Shown here: in pieces, positions 42,779-50,881 of the stretch
How positions within the stretch are numbered: the first letter of the stretch is position 1
Layout: each line of letters begins with the position of its first letter
NCBI GenBank assembly: GCA_016197405.1
Contig: JACPVR010000019.1
Span: 172,377 to 236,376, forward strand
Reading direction: 5' to 3'
DNA length: 64,000 bases
Origin: Mycobacterium sp.
Lineage (GTDB): Bacteria > Actinomycetota > Actinomycetes > Mycobacteriales > Mycobacteriaceae
The notes under the pieces: model-generated
Told to the model about the DNA's origin: nothing
Databases searched by the model: none
Seen by the model: only the letters and a program-made list of their open reading frames with translations
Position numbers and translations under genes: made by a program

Positions 42779-44187
42779 GCGCTGGCCACCAGGGCGCGCA
42801 GTGCCGACGTGCTGGCGGCCAGGGGCCGGACGCGTCCGTGCGCGTCGATCATGTCCTGGGCCGCCAGCCACTGTTCGAATTCCGGCGCAGGCCGCAGCCC
42901 CAAGGTGCGACGGGCATAGAGCACATCGTGAAACGACAGGCTCTGATAGCCGAGCATCAGGTCGTCGGCTCCGGGTACGGCGATCACGAAGGCCGTCCCG
43001 GCGGCGGCGAGCACCGTGAGCAGGACGTCCATATCGTCGCCGTCGGCCTCGGCATGGTTGGTGTAGCAGACGTCGACACCCATCGGCAGACCCAGCAGCC
43101 GGCCGCAGAAGTTGTCTTCGAGTCCGGCCCGGGTTATCTGCTTCCCGTCGTAGAGGTACTCCGGACCGATGAAACCGACGACGGTGTTGACCAGCAGTGG
43201 TTCGACGGCCCGGGCCACGGCGTAGGCGCGCGCTTCCAGGGTCTGCTGGTCGACCGGGGCGCCACCCACACCGATATGCGCGTCGGCCGACAGTGCCGAC
43301 CCCTGACCCGTTTCCAGGTACATGACGTTGTCGCCGACGGTGCCGCGGCCCAGCGACCGGCCCGCCTCCATACCCTCGCGCAGCAGCGCCAGGGTGATAC
43401 CGAATCCCTTGTTGGCCGCCTCGGTGCCGGCTACCGACTGGAAGACCAGATCGACCGGCGCGCCGGCTGCGATCAGGTCGATCGTCGTCGTGACGTGGGT
43501 CAGCACACAGGTTTGGGTGGGAATCTCATAGCGGCATCTGACCTCGTCGAGAAGCCGCAGCAGGTCGCCGACCGCGCGCGGGGAGTCGGTGGCGGGGTTG
43601 ATCCCGATGACGGCATCACCGCTACCCATCAGCAACCCGTCCAGGGTCGCGGCCGCCACTCCCTGCGGACTGTCGGTCGGATGGTTGGGCTGCAATCGGC
43701 TGGCCAGCCGGCCGGGCAATCCTATGGTGGACCGAAAAGCGGTCTGTACCAACGGTAATCGTGCCACTGATATCAGGTCCTGGTTGCGCATGAGCTTGCT
43801 CACGGCGGCCACCATCTCTGGTGTCAGCCCGGGCGCAAGGGCTGTCACCCGGGCCGGTCCGTCGGGCTCGACGACCTGGCGTAGCAGCCAGTCGCGCAAG
43901 CCTCCCACGGTCAGGGTGGACACCGGCTCGAATGCCCCCTCGTCGTGACCGTCGATGATCAGCCGCGTCACTTCGTCGGTCTCGTACGGCACGACGACCT
44001 CGTTGAGGAAGTCGCGCAGCGGGACGGCGGCCAACGCATGCCGGGCGGCGGCGCGCTCGGCGTCGGAGTCGGCGGCACAGCCCGCGAGTTGATCACCGGA
44101 TCGCAGCGGCGATGCCTTGGCCAGGAGGCTGACGAGTCCGTCGAACGTATAGGTGCTTCCGGCAAGGGTGTGGTGATAGCGGGTCAT
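42775..44187 (-). CDS. eutB: Ethanolamine ammonia-lyase large subunit
   Basis: A 470-residue TIM-barrel protein from ATG 44187, with characteristic EutB segments: GGLRDWLLRQVVEPDGPARV, MGSGDAVIGINPATDSP, TCVLTHVTTTIDLIAAGAPVDL, GFIGPEYLYDGKQITRAGLEDNFCG and VDVCYTNHAEADGDDMD, which includes substrate-binding residues of the active site. It overlaps eutC and is divergent from the FAD monooxygenase gene by 123 bases. No cobalamin riboswitch pattern was recognised in that gap. Mycobacteria can use ethanolamine as nitrogen source, which would fit this stand-alone pair. Confidence 0.96.
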   Translation of the reverse strand: MTRYHHTLAGSTYTFDGLVSLLAKASPLRSGDQLAGCAADSDAERAAARHALAAVPLRDFLNEVVVPYETDEVTRLIIDGHDEGAFEPVSTLTVGGLRDWLLRQVVEPDGPARVTALAPGLTPEMVAAVSKLMRNQDLISVARLPLVQTAFRSTIGLPGRLASRLQPNHPTDSPQGVAAATLDGLLMGSGDAVIGINPATDSPRAVGDLLRLLDEVRCRYEIPTQTCVLTHVTTTIDLIAAGAPVDLVFQSVAGTEAANKGFGITLALLREGMEAGRSLGRGTVGDNVMYLETGQGSALSADAHIGVGGAPVDQQTLEARAYAVARAVEPLLVNTVVGFIGPEYLYDGKQITRAGLEDNFCGRLLGLPMGVDVCYTNHAEADGDDMDVLLTVLAAAGTAFVIAVPGADDLMLGYQSLSFHDVLYARRTLGLRPAPEFEQWLAAQDMIDAHGRVRPLAASTSALRALVASA

Positions 44188-44310
44188 CCGAAAATCGTGG
44201 CCGGTGGCGCGTCTCCTGCGGGTGAGCCCCGGTTAACATCAGGAAATATCTGCATCGGCCGCGACCGGCGCAGGCCCGGTGCCGCACAGCCGGTCCCGTA
44301 GGTTCGTCAG

Positions 44311-45459
44311 ATGGCACAGCAGATCATCGTGATCGGCGCAGGCATCGCCGGCCTGGCAACGGCCGCGGCCCTGCAGCAGCGGGGTCATTCCGTGACGATC
44401 GTCGAGGAGCGCACCGACACCTCGTCGGGTGCGGGTATCAGTATCTGGCCCAATGCGCTGGCCGCCCTCGACGAGATCGGGCTCGGTGACGCGGTGCGGG
44501 CGGCCGGCGGCCGGATCACCGGCGGCGCGGTGCGCTGGCGCACCGGCAGCTGGCTGCGCCGCCCGACGGCGCAGCGCATCGTGACCGCACTCGGCGAACC
44601 GTTGGTGGTGGTGCAACGCGCGGCACTGCGCGACATCCTGGCCGGCGCGCTGAGGCCGGGCACACTGCGCACCGGCGTGGCGGCGACCGCGGTGCGCGAG
44701 CGCGCCGACCGGGTCGTGGTCGAGCTGGCGGACCGCAGCTCCGTGCAGGCCGATGCGGTAATCGGCGCGGACGGTACCCGCTCGGTCCTGGCCAGACAGC
44801 TCAACGGTCCGCTGCCGGAGCGATATGCCGGTTACACCGCGTGGCGCGGTGTCGCCGATATCGCACTGAGCGCCGAGTTGGCCGGCGAGACGCTGGGTGC
44901 CGGTCTGGAGGTGGGACACGTACCGCTGAGCGCCGACCGGACCTACTGGTTCGCCACCGAGCGGCGGCCGCCGGGACAGGGCGGCGCGGCGGCCGAGGAG
45001 CTGGCGTATCTGCGGACCAGGTTCTCGGGCTGGGCGCAACCGGTGCCCGAGATCCTTGCCGCCACTGCGGAATCGAGCCTGCTGCGTAATGACATCGTGG
45101 ACCGGGCCGCGGCGCCGCACTGGGCGCGCGGACGCATGGTGCTTGTCGGTGATGCCGCACACCCCATGCGGCCGCATCTGGGACAGGGGGGCTGCCAGGC
45201 GTTGGAGGATGCGGCGATCCTGGCCGAATTGTTCGATCGCGGTTCCGGTCCGGCGCAGTCGTTCGCGGCGTTCGAGGAGTTTCGCAAGCCCCGGGTCCGG
45301 GCCTTGATCCGGGAGTCGAGGATGATCGGGCGAATAGTCAATCTGCGGCCCGCGGTGCTCAGCGCCGCGGCCGGCCGGGCCACGATGCTGATGCCCGAGG
45401 CGCTGGTGACACGCCATCTTGCCTCGATCGCGGCCCGCTCGGCGTTCAGGCTGCCGTGA
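44311..45459 (+). CDS. FAD-dependent aromatic-type monooxygenase
   Basis: A 382-residue flavoprotein hydroxylase from ATG 44311. The dinucleotide motif IIVIGAGIAGLATAAALQQRG is at residues 4-24, the DG motif ADAVIGADGTRSVLA near residue 148 and the GD motif RMVLVGDAAHPMRPHLGQGG near residue 275. These place it in the PHBH-like class A monooxygenases, which hydroxylate aromatic or related rings with NAD(P)H. Substrate unknown. It is alone on its strand and ends at a strong hairpin before the convergent rpfE gene. Confidence 0.9.
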   Translation: MAQQIIVIGAGIAGLATAAALQQRGHSVTIVEERTDTSSGAGISIWPNALAALDEIGLGDAVRAAGGRITGGAVRWRTGSWLRRPTAQRIVTALGEPLVVVQRAALRDILAGALRPGTLRTGVAATAVRERADRVVVELADRSSVQADAVIGADGTRSVLARQLNGPLPERYAGYTAWRGVADIALSAELAGETLGAGLEVGHVPLSADRTYWFATERRPPGQGGAAAEELAYLRTRFSGWAQPVPEILAATAESSLLRNDIVDRAAAPHWARGRMVLVGDAAHPMRPHLGQGGCQALEDAAILAELFDRGSGPAQSFAAFEEFRKPRVRALIRESRMIGRIVNLRPAVLSAAAGRATMLMPEALVTRHLASIAARSAFRLP

Positions 45460-45472
45460 CGCTGCCCGTAAG

Positions 45473-45515
45473 ACGGCGATGGTGCCGGGCACCAAGTGCC
45501 CGGCACCATCGCCGT
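45473..45515. terminator. Perfect 20-base hairpin between FAD monooxygenase and rpfE
   Basis: The arms 45473-45492 and 45496-45515 are exact reverse complements (ACGGCGATGGTGCCGGGCAC) with a 3-base loop CAA. It starts 13 bases after the monooxygenase stop and ends 14 bases from the rpfE stop, so it likely ends transcription from both sides, although no T tract follows. Confidence 0.75.
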
Positions 45516-45529
45516 AAAACTCGTTCGGA

Positions 45530-45853
45530 CTAGCCGCGCCGGCCGCACACCGGCCACGCGCCGATGCCCTGGCTGTGCAGCACGTTCTCCGCGACGCGGA
45601 TCTGCTCTTCCCGGCTGGCGTTGTGCGGCGAGCCGCTGCCGCCGTTGGCGCTCCAGGTGCCCTGCGTGAACTGCAGGCCGCCGGAGTAGCCGTTACCGGT
45701 GTTGATCGACCAGTTACCGCCGGACTCGCAGGCTGCGACGGCATCCCAGTTCACGCTGTCCGCGTTGGCGGTGGCGGTGGACAGGGCCATCGGGGCGGCG
45801 ACCAAGGCGCCGCCGATGACAGTCATGGCGAGCTTCTTGCGGAGGTTCTTCAA
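45530..45853 (-). CDS. rpfE: Resuscitation-promoting factor, RpfE-like (short form)
   Basis: A 107-residue secreted protein. Start is TTG 45853, set by AAAGGAAG about ten bases upstream. A Sec signal peptide covers about residues 1-31 (KNLRKKLAMTVIGGALVAAP, cut after ATANA). The Rpf lysozyme-like domain fills the rest: DSVNWDAVAACESGGNW with the catalytic Glu in ACESGG, GYSGGLQFTQGTWSANGGSG, and paired cysteines (ACESGG and PVCGRRG). Rpf proteins cleave peptidoglycan with RipA and help dormant cells resume growth. Position equals Rv2450c, but it lacks the Pro/Ala-rich linker of the about 170-residue M. tuberculosis RpfE, so it is only the signal and catalytic domain. Confidence 0.9.
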   Translation of the reverse strand: MKNLRKKLAMTVIGGALVAAPMALSTATANADSVNWDAVAACESGGNWSINTGNGYSGGLQFTQGTWSANGGSGSPHNASREEQIRVAENVLHSQGIGAWPVCGRRG

Positions 45854-46881
45854 CAGGCTTCCTTTCGATACGCGCGCGCCGAAGACACCCACCACCAAGG
45901 TGGGCGTGAAATGCCTCTGGGAGGCGTCGGGGTGTCGGGGCGTGCCTTCTCGGTTCAGGCACGACAGGGGAGGCGAGATGTGCCCCGCCGGGCGCGTTCA
46001 CCCGGCGGCCGGTCAGCCCGTGGGCTGTGTCCGGTCCCGCTCACACGCGGGTCATCAGTCATATGAAATTGTTTGCTCCCTTGCGGGATATTTGGACCGT
46101 ACTTATGGGGCGCGGGTTAGTCACATCGGTGGAGCGGGTATCTCGGTTGGGTAACGGTCAGATCACGATGCAACCTATGAGTTGTCTATGCAGGTCAGCC
46201 GGGAATTTCCGACATGGACCACACGCTGCGACGATGCGTTTTCCCGTGACACACATCACCCTGTTTTTGTGAGTTGTGACACGTCGCAGGGTCAACACGA
46301 ATATCGTTGTCTACCAATTAAAGCGATGCGGGTGGGACGAACGCGGCCATTGGTGCCAATGGTATCGACGCCGTGCGGTGTTGCGACTGAACAACATTGA
46401 GCAACGTCTAAAACGGCGTATGTCGAGATCACGATTCGCCGGTCACGAGTGTGCTTTCGCGCCAGCATATTCCACTACCGTGACACGGTACGGAGATATG
46501 GTCCAGTTAGAGCAGACGAAACCCGTTGTTGCGCAGATATTTATCTCGGTAACGTTGCGATTTATATTGTCTAGCAGCTATTTTCGGCATCAGCAAAGTC
46601 GGCATGATTCAGGAGGCGTTGCGAGCCCGTCCACGCCGATTTCCCTCGATACGTTGCCGCGAGTACGCGCCGACAACCTCGAAGGGCTTGGCAGCTGTCC
46701 AAATCCGCCGCGGCGCACCGTTGATTCCTTGCACACCAACATCATTCGATGATCCATACGAGCGCGCCAACGGCACGCCGCCGAAGCGCCGGCGATCAGA
46801 GCCTTGGCGGTCTCGGTAATTCCGAAAGGTTTCCGTACAGTTTGCTGTGACCATTCACCACGGTGATCGGCTAACGCGCGG
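45854..46881. other. 1028-base gap: long A/T-richer upstream region of rpfE
   Basis: No frame here is convincingly coding; the longest (46276-46752, plus strand) lacks mycobacterial codon character. The first 180 bases next to rpfE fold on the minus strand into at least two hairpins: arms 45941-45946/45958-45963 (CGTGCC/GGCACG) and 45985-45992/46001-46008 (CCGCCGGG/CCCGGCGG). I did not find the ydaO c-di-AMP riboswitch consensus that precedes some actinobacterial rpf genes. From about 46160 to 46830 the sequence is visibly richer in A/T than all its neighbours and has several GTGACAC-type motifs. The region probably contains the rpfE promoter and a long leader. Confidence 0.6.
46246..46259. 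promoter_or_regulatory. CRP-like GTGA-N6-TCAC site upstream of rpfE
   Basis: GTGACACACATCAC matches the core of the mycobacterial CRP consensus TGTGA-N6-TCACA but lacks the outer T and A. It lies about 390 bases upstream of the rpfE start. CRP control of an rpf gene (rpfA) is known in M. tuberculosis; control here is inference. Confidence 0.4.
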
Positions 46882-47436
46882 CTAACGTACGTCTGAGGCG
46901 GCGTTCACGTTCGTCAGGGCGGGGTTCTCCGGCATCACGATGCGCTGGGTGTTGACGGTGTCGACCAGCGCCCGCATGCTGCGCTCGCCCGCAGCAACCA
47001 GTCTGTCGATCTCGGAGGCAAGTGCGGTGCGGTACACACCGGCCAGGTAGTGATCACGTCCGTCCCACGGCAACACCACATCGGCACCGGTGTGGCCGGC
47101 CAGCTCGGTGATCAGCGCGGTGGTCATCAGCGGCATGTCGACCGCACAGACGAAAGCCCGCTCGGCGCCCGCTTCCGCGGCGGCACGCAGTCCGCGCCCG
47201 GTGGCCAACAGGGGCCCGACACCGCGGACCTCGTCACGCAGCACGTCGGCCCCGGGCAGTTCGGGCAGGGGCTGACCGGGTGCGGCGATGACGAACACCG
47301 GAGCACAGGCGGCACCCAGGGCATCGACGACGGCTTCCACCATGGTGCGGCCCGCAAAGGTGACGGTGGCCTTGTCCCGGCCCATCCGCCGGGATGCCCC
47401 GCCTGCCAGCACGACCCCGGCCAGCGCAGCAGACAT
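46882..47436 (-). CDS. mobA: Molybdenum cofactor guanylyltransferase
   Basis: A 184-residue nucleotidyltransferase from ATG 47436. The N-terminal GTP motif VVLAGGASRRMGRDKATVTF is at residues 8-27, and the metal-binding segment FVCAVDMPLMTTALI is near residue 95. MobA attaches GMP to molybdopterin to form the bis-MGD cofactor. It equals Rv2453c and is 38 bases from korB on the same strand. No other molybdenum cofactor gene is in this window. Confidence 0.93.
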   Translation of the reverse strand: MSAALAGVVLAGGASRRMGRDKATVTFAGRTMVEAVVDALGAACAPVFVIAAPGQPLPELPGADVLRDEVRGVGPLLATGRGLRAAAEAGAERAFVCAVDMPLMTTALITELAGHTGADVVLPWDGRDHYLAGVYRTALASEIDRLVAAGERSMRALVDTVNTQRIVMPENPALTNVNAASDVR

Positions 47437-47474
47437 GGCGGCCAGACTACGCCGCCACTACCTGCTGATCGGTG

Positions 47475-48575
47475 CTAAACGGTCCACGTGTCGCGGCCAC
47501 GCAGCAGCGACTGCAGTGCGGCGGTGTCGTGCGGGAGGGTCTCCCGGGCCGAGGCCACCTGGGCACGCGCCTGGTCGTTGTAGGTCGGCCGGCTCACCTG
47601 ACGGAAGATACCCATGACCGTGTGGTCCAGGTTCTGGTCGGACAGCCGCGACAACGCGAACGAGTACGCGGGGTCCTGCAGGGTGGCGTCGTGCACGATG
47701 ATGTCCTCGGCCGCGACGTCAGCGGTCTTGGCCACGTCCAGGCCGAAGCCCGAACGCACGACGCAGTATTCGCCGTCGGTGCCGAAGGTGACCGGTTCGC
47801 CCTGACGCACACGGATGACGCGCTCCTCGGCGCCTTCCTTGCGCAACACGTCGAAGGACCCGTCGTTGAAGATCGGGCAGTCCTGCAGGATCTCCACGAT
47901 CGCGGCACCGCGGTGCTCGGCGGCTCCGCGCAGCACCTCGGTGAGCCCGGCCCGGTCGGAGTCCAGAGCACGTCCCACGAAGGTGGCCTCGGCGCCCAGT
48001 GCCAGCGAGACCGGGTTGAACGGATGGTCCAGCGAGCCCATCGGCGTCGACTTGGTGACCTTGCCGACCTCGGAGGTCGGCGAGTACTGGCCCTTGGTCA
48101 GACCGTAGATCCGGTTGTTGAACAGCAAGATCGTTAGGTTCATGTTGCGGCGCAGCGCGTGGATCAGGTGGTTGCCGCCGATCGACAACGCATCACCGTC
48201 ACCGGTGACAACCCAGACCGAGAGGTCGTCACGGGCCAGCGAGAGGCCGGTGGCGATGGTCGGCGCGCGACCGTGAATGGAGTGGAAGCCGTAGGTCTCC
48301 AGGTAGTACGGGAACCGGCTGGAGCAGCCGATACCGCTGACGAAGACCATGTTCTCGCGGCGCAGGCCCAACTCCGGCAGGAAGTTGCGGATGGTGTTGA
48401 GGATGACGTAGTCACCGCAGCCCGGGCACCAGCGGACCTCTTGGTCGCTGGTGAAGTCCTTGCCCTTCTGCGGGGCGTCGGTGGTGGGCACGCCACTGGT
48501 CTTGGAGATCGGGGTCAAGCCGAGATCTCCGTGATCGTGGTCGAGTCCGGTCATACTTCCCATGAGGTCAGTCAT
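47475..48575 (-). CDS. korB: 2-oxoglutarate:ferredoxin oxidoreductase beta subunit
   Basis: A 366-residue thiamine-diphosphate protein from ATG 48575, overlapping the korA stop as ATGA. It has the cluster/TPP cysteine segment VRWCPGCGDYVILNTIRNF, the GIGCSSRFPYYLETYG segment and the TPP-Mg motif VVTGDGDALSIGGNHLIHAL. With KorA it oxidises 2-oxoglutarate to succinyl-CoA and reduces ferredoxin, giving an alternative route round the TCA cycle in mycobacteria. Matches Rv2454c. Confidence 0.95.
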   Translation of the reverse strand: MTDLMGSMTGLDHDHGDLGLTPISKTSGVPTTDAPQKGKDFTSDQEVRWCPGCGDYVILNTIRNFLPELGLRRENMVFVSGIGCSSRFPYYLETYGFHSIHGRAPTIATGLSLARDDLSVWVVTGDGDALSIGGNHLIHALRRNMNLTILLFNNRIYGLTKGQYSPTSEVGKVTKSTPMGSLDHPFNPVSLALGAEATFVGRALDSDRAGLTEVLRGAAEHRGAAIVEILQDCPIFNDGSFDVLRKEGAEERVIRVRQGEPVTFGTDGEYCVVRSGFGLDVAKTADVAAEDIIVHDATLQDPAYSFALSRLSDQNLDHTVMGIFRQVSRPTYNDQARAQVASARETLPHDTAALQSLLRGRDTWTV

Positions 48576-50527
48576 GCGTCAGCTCCTTCGCCACTGAGAT
48601 CAGCCGCTGCGGTTTGCACGGTTGCCGCCGCCAGACGTGCGAATGTGGCCTTTTCGCTTTCCTTTTCAGCCAGCGTGCCATCCAACGCGGAGTCGATGAT
48701 TCCCTCGACCTCGTCGGCAAGGAACGCCATCCCCTGCACCTTGGTTACCGACTGGATGTCGATGAGGTACTTGGCCCGCAACAGCAGCGCGAGCTGGCCC
48801 AGGTTCATCTCCGGCAGGACCACCTTGGGGTACTTGCGCAGCACCTCTCCGAGGTTCGCCGGGAACGGGTTGAGGTGGCGCAGCTGGGCGTGGGCCACCT
48901 TGATGCCCTTACGCCGTGCCCGCCGGCACGCCTCGCCGATGGGCCCGTACGAGCTGCCCCAGCCGAGCAGCAGCAGTTCGGCCTCACCGGAGGGATCGTC
49001 GACTTCGAGGTCGGGCACCGTGATGCCGGCGATCTTCTCCTGGCGCAGCCGGACCATGAGGTCGTGGTTGGCCGGCTCGTAGGAGATGTTGCCGGTTCCG
49101 TTGGCCGACTCCAGGCCGCCGATGCGGTGCTCCAGGCCAGGAGTGCCGGGGATCGCGAACTGGCGCGCCAGCGTCTCGGGATCGCGGGCATACGGCGCGA
49201 ACGGCTCGCCTTCTTTGGCGAAGGTGTGCGCGATCGGCGCGTAGCTGCTGATATCCGGGATACGCCACGGTTCCGACCCGTTGGCGATGGCGCCGTCGGA
49301 CAACACGATGACCGGGGTGTGGTACTTGATCGCGATGCGCACGGCCTCGACCGCGACATCGAAGCAGTCCGATGGGGACCGCGGCGCCAGGACCGCAACC
49401 GGCGATTCACCGTTGCGGCCGAACATCGCCTGCAGCAGGTCGGCCTGTTCGGTCTTGGTCGGCAGGCCCGTCGACGGACCACCGCGCTGCACGTCGACGA
49501 TCAGCAGCGGCAGCTCCGTCATGACAGCCAGGCCGATCGCCTCGGACTTCAGTGAGACGCCGGGCCCGGAGGTCGTGGTGACGCCGAGCGCACCACCGTA
49601 GGAGGCACCGATCGCCGAACCGATACCGGCGATCTCGTCCTCAGCCTGGAACGTCAGCACATTGAAGTTCTTGTGCTTGGACAGCTCGTGCAGGATGTCC
49701 GAGGCCGGGGTGATGGGGTAACTGCCCAGCATGACCTGGACGTCGGCGAGTTGCCCGGCGGCCACGATGCCGTAGGCCAGGGCGGTGTTGCCCGAGATCT
49801 GGCGGTATTCGCCGGCGGGCAGCTTCGCCGGCGCCACCTCGTAGGTGGTGCCGAACGCCTCGGTGGTCTCGCCGTAGTTCCAGCCGGCCTTGAGCGCCAG
49901 CACGTTGGCCTCGGCGATATCGGTCTTGCGGGCGAACTTCTCCCGGATGAACGTCTCGCTGGTCTCGATGGGCCGCCCGTACATCCAGGACAGCAGCCCG
50001 AGCGCGAACATGTTCTTGGCGCGCTGGCCGTCCTTCTTGGATGCGCCGATCTCCTCGACGGCACCCAGGGTCAGCGAGGTCATCGCGACGGCCTGCACGA
50101 CGTAGTCCGACAGGCTGTCGTCTTCGAGCGGGTTGCTCTCGTAACCGACCTTGGCCAGGTTGCGCTTGGTGAACTCGTCGGAGTTGGCGATCACCAGACC
50201 GCCGCGGGGCAGGTCGTCGATGTTGGCCTTCAGCGCCGCGGGATTCATCGCGACCAGGACGTCAGGCCGGTCACCCGCAGTGAGGATGTCGTAGTCGGCG
50301 ATCTGGATCTGGAACGACGAGACACCGGGAAGAGTGCCCTGTGGTGCCCGGATCTCGGCCGGGTAGTTGGGCTGGGTGGCAAGGTCGTTACCGAATAACG
50401 CGGCCTCGGAAGTGAAGCGGTCACCGGTAAGCTGCATACCGTCGCCAGAGTCGCCGGCAAAGCGGATGACGACCTTCTCCAGTTTTTCCCGAGGGTGCGT
50501 CTTGGTCCCGTTGACGTTCGGACCCAC
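48572..50527 (-). CDS. korA: 2-oxoglutarate:ferredoxin oxidoreductase alpha subunit
   Basis: A 651-residue protein that fuses the gamma domain (KVVIRFAGDSGDGMQLTGD near residue 20) to the alpha pyrimidine-binding domain (VMLGSYPITPASDILHELSK, TTSGPGVSLKSEAIGLAVM, DVQRGGPSTGLPTKTEQADL). GTG 50527 is chosen as start, with AAAGGCGGGG upstream; the frame is open to 50587. It overlaps korB by four bases. Matches Rv2455c. Its long upstream gap holds two palindromes listed separately. Confidence 0.95.
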   Translation of the reverse strand: MGPNVNGTKTHPREKLEKVVIRFAGDSGDGMQLTGDRFTSEAALFGNDLATQPNYPAEIRAPQGTLPGVSSFQIQIADYDILTAGDRPDVLVAMNPAALKANIDDLPRGGLVIANSDEFTKRNLAKVGYESNPLEDDSLSDYVVQAVAMTSLTLGAVEEIGASKKDGQRAKNMFALGLLSWMYGRPIETSETFIREKFARKTDIAEANVLALKAGWNYGETTEAFGTTYEVAPAKLPAGEYRQISGNTALAYGIVAAGQLADVQVMLGSYPITPASDILHELSKHKNFNVLTFQAEDEIAGIGSAIGASYGGALGVTTTSGPGVSLKSEAIGLAVMTELPLLIVDVQRGGPSTGLPTKTEQADLLQAMFGRNGESPVAVLAPRSPSDCFDVAVEAVRIAIKYHTPVIVLSDGAIANGSEPWRIPDISSYAPIAHTFAKEGEPFAPYARDPETLARQFAIPGTPGLEHRIGGLESANGTGNISYEPANHDLMVRLRQEKIAGITVPDLEVDDPSGEAELLLLGWGSSYGPIGEACRRARRKGIKVAHAQLRHLNPFPANLGEVLRKYPKVVLPEMNLGQLALLLRAKYLIDIQSVTKVQGMAFLADEVEGIIDSALDGTLAEKESEKATFARLAAATVQTAAADLSGEGADA

Positions 50528-50760
50528 AGCCCCGCCTTTCGTTCCGAGTTCTCTAGGTTTCCCTAGCGCCTGGCCGAGCGGCTTCACCGCGCTGTCCGGA
50601 CCGGACGCGCCAGCTGTCAGAGCCCTTTCGGTGCCTGTCAGAAGTTGATGTCACTCGAAGTACCGATTATTGCACTTTCCTTAGGTGCGCCTATACGCGG
50701 GGGGCACGCGACACGCCGTTTACATCGGCGTGAACACGCTGATCAGAGCTTCGCCACGGT

Positions 50761-50779
50761 CACACTTGAGACAAGTGTG
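50761..50779. promoter_or_regulatory. Palindrome CACACTTG-AGA-CAAGTGTG upstream of korA
   Basis: Perfect 8-base arms around a 3-base centre, about 235 bases upstream of the korA start. It has operator size; no known regulator consensus is recognised. Confidence 0.45.
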
Positions 50780-50854
50780 TGCTTTTCGTCACTTTTGCTG
50801 ACAGCCGAAGTTTAAGAACGCGAAGGTACTCGTCGGTAACTTAGCTCTCACGCT

Positions 50855-50872
50855 GCTGAGCGTTCGCTCAGC
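50855..50872. repeat. 18-base palindrome just past the LacI-type gene
   Basis: GCTGAGCG and CGCTCAGC flank a TT centre, ending 10 bases from the stop of the regulator gene. It may be that gene's terminator or an operator; the two-base loop makes a simple hairpin less likely. Confidence 0.4.
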
Positions 50873-50881
50873 GTTACAGAT

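Larger units (their letters stand above)
50528..50881. other. 354-base gap between korA and the LacI-type gene
   Basis: No coding frame is seen. It holds the korA promoter on the minus strand and two palindromes (50761-50779 and 50855-50872). The A/T-rich stretch around 50650-50700 is a likely promoter zone for korA, though no clean -35/-10 pair stands out. Confidence 0.5.

Noticed and set aside
44188..44310. Cobalamin riboswitch before eutB
   Set aside because: The gap is too short and has no B12-box sequence.
45854..46080. ydaO c-di-AMP riboswitch upstream of rpfE
   Set aside because: Hairpins are present but the conserved ydaO core sequences were not recognised; kept only as an unassigned structured leader.
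46276..46752. Plus-strand ORF of 158 codons in the rpfE upstream gap
   Set aside because: Rare-codon, low third-position GC sequence with no family pattern and no ribosome-binding site; probably chance.
46609..46854. Minus-strand ORF of 81 codons in the same gap
   Set aside because: No similarity and no good start signal; overlaps the other doubtful ORF.
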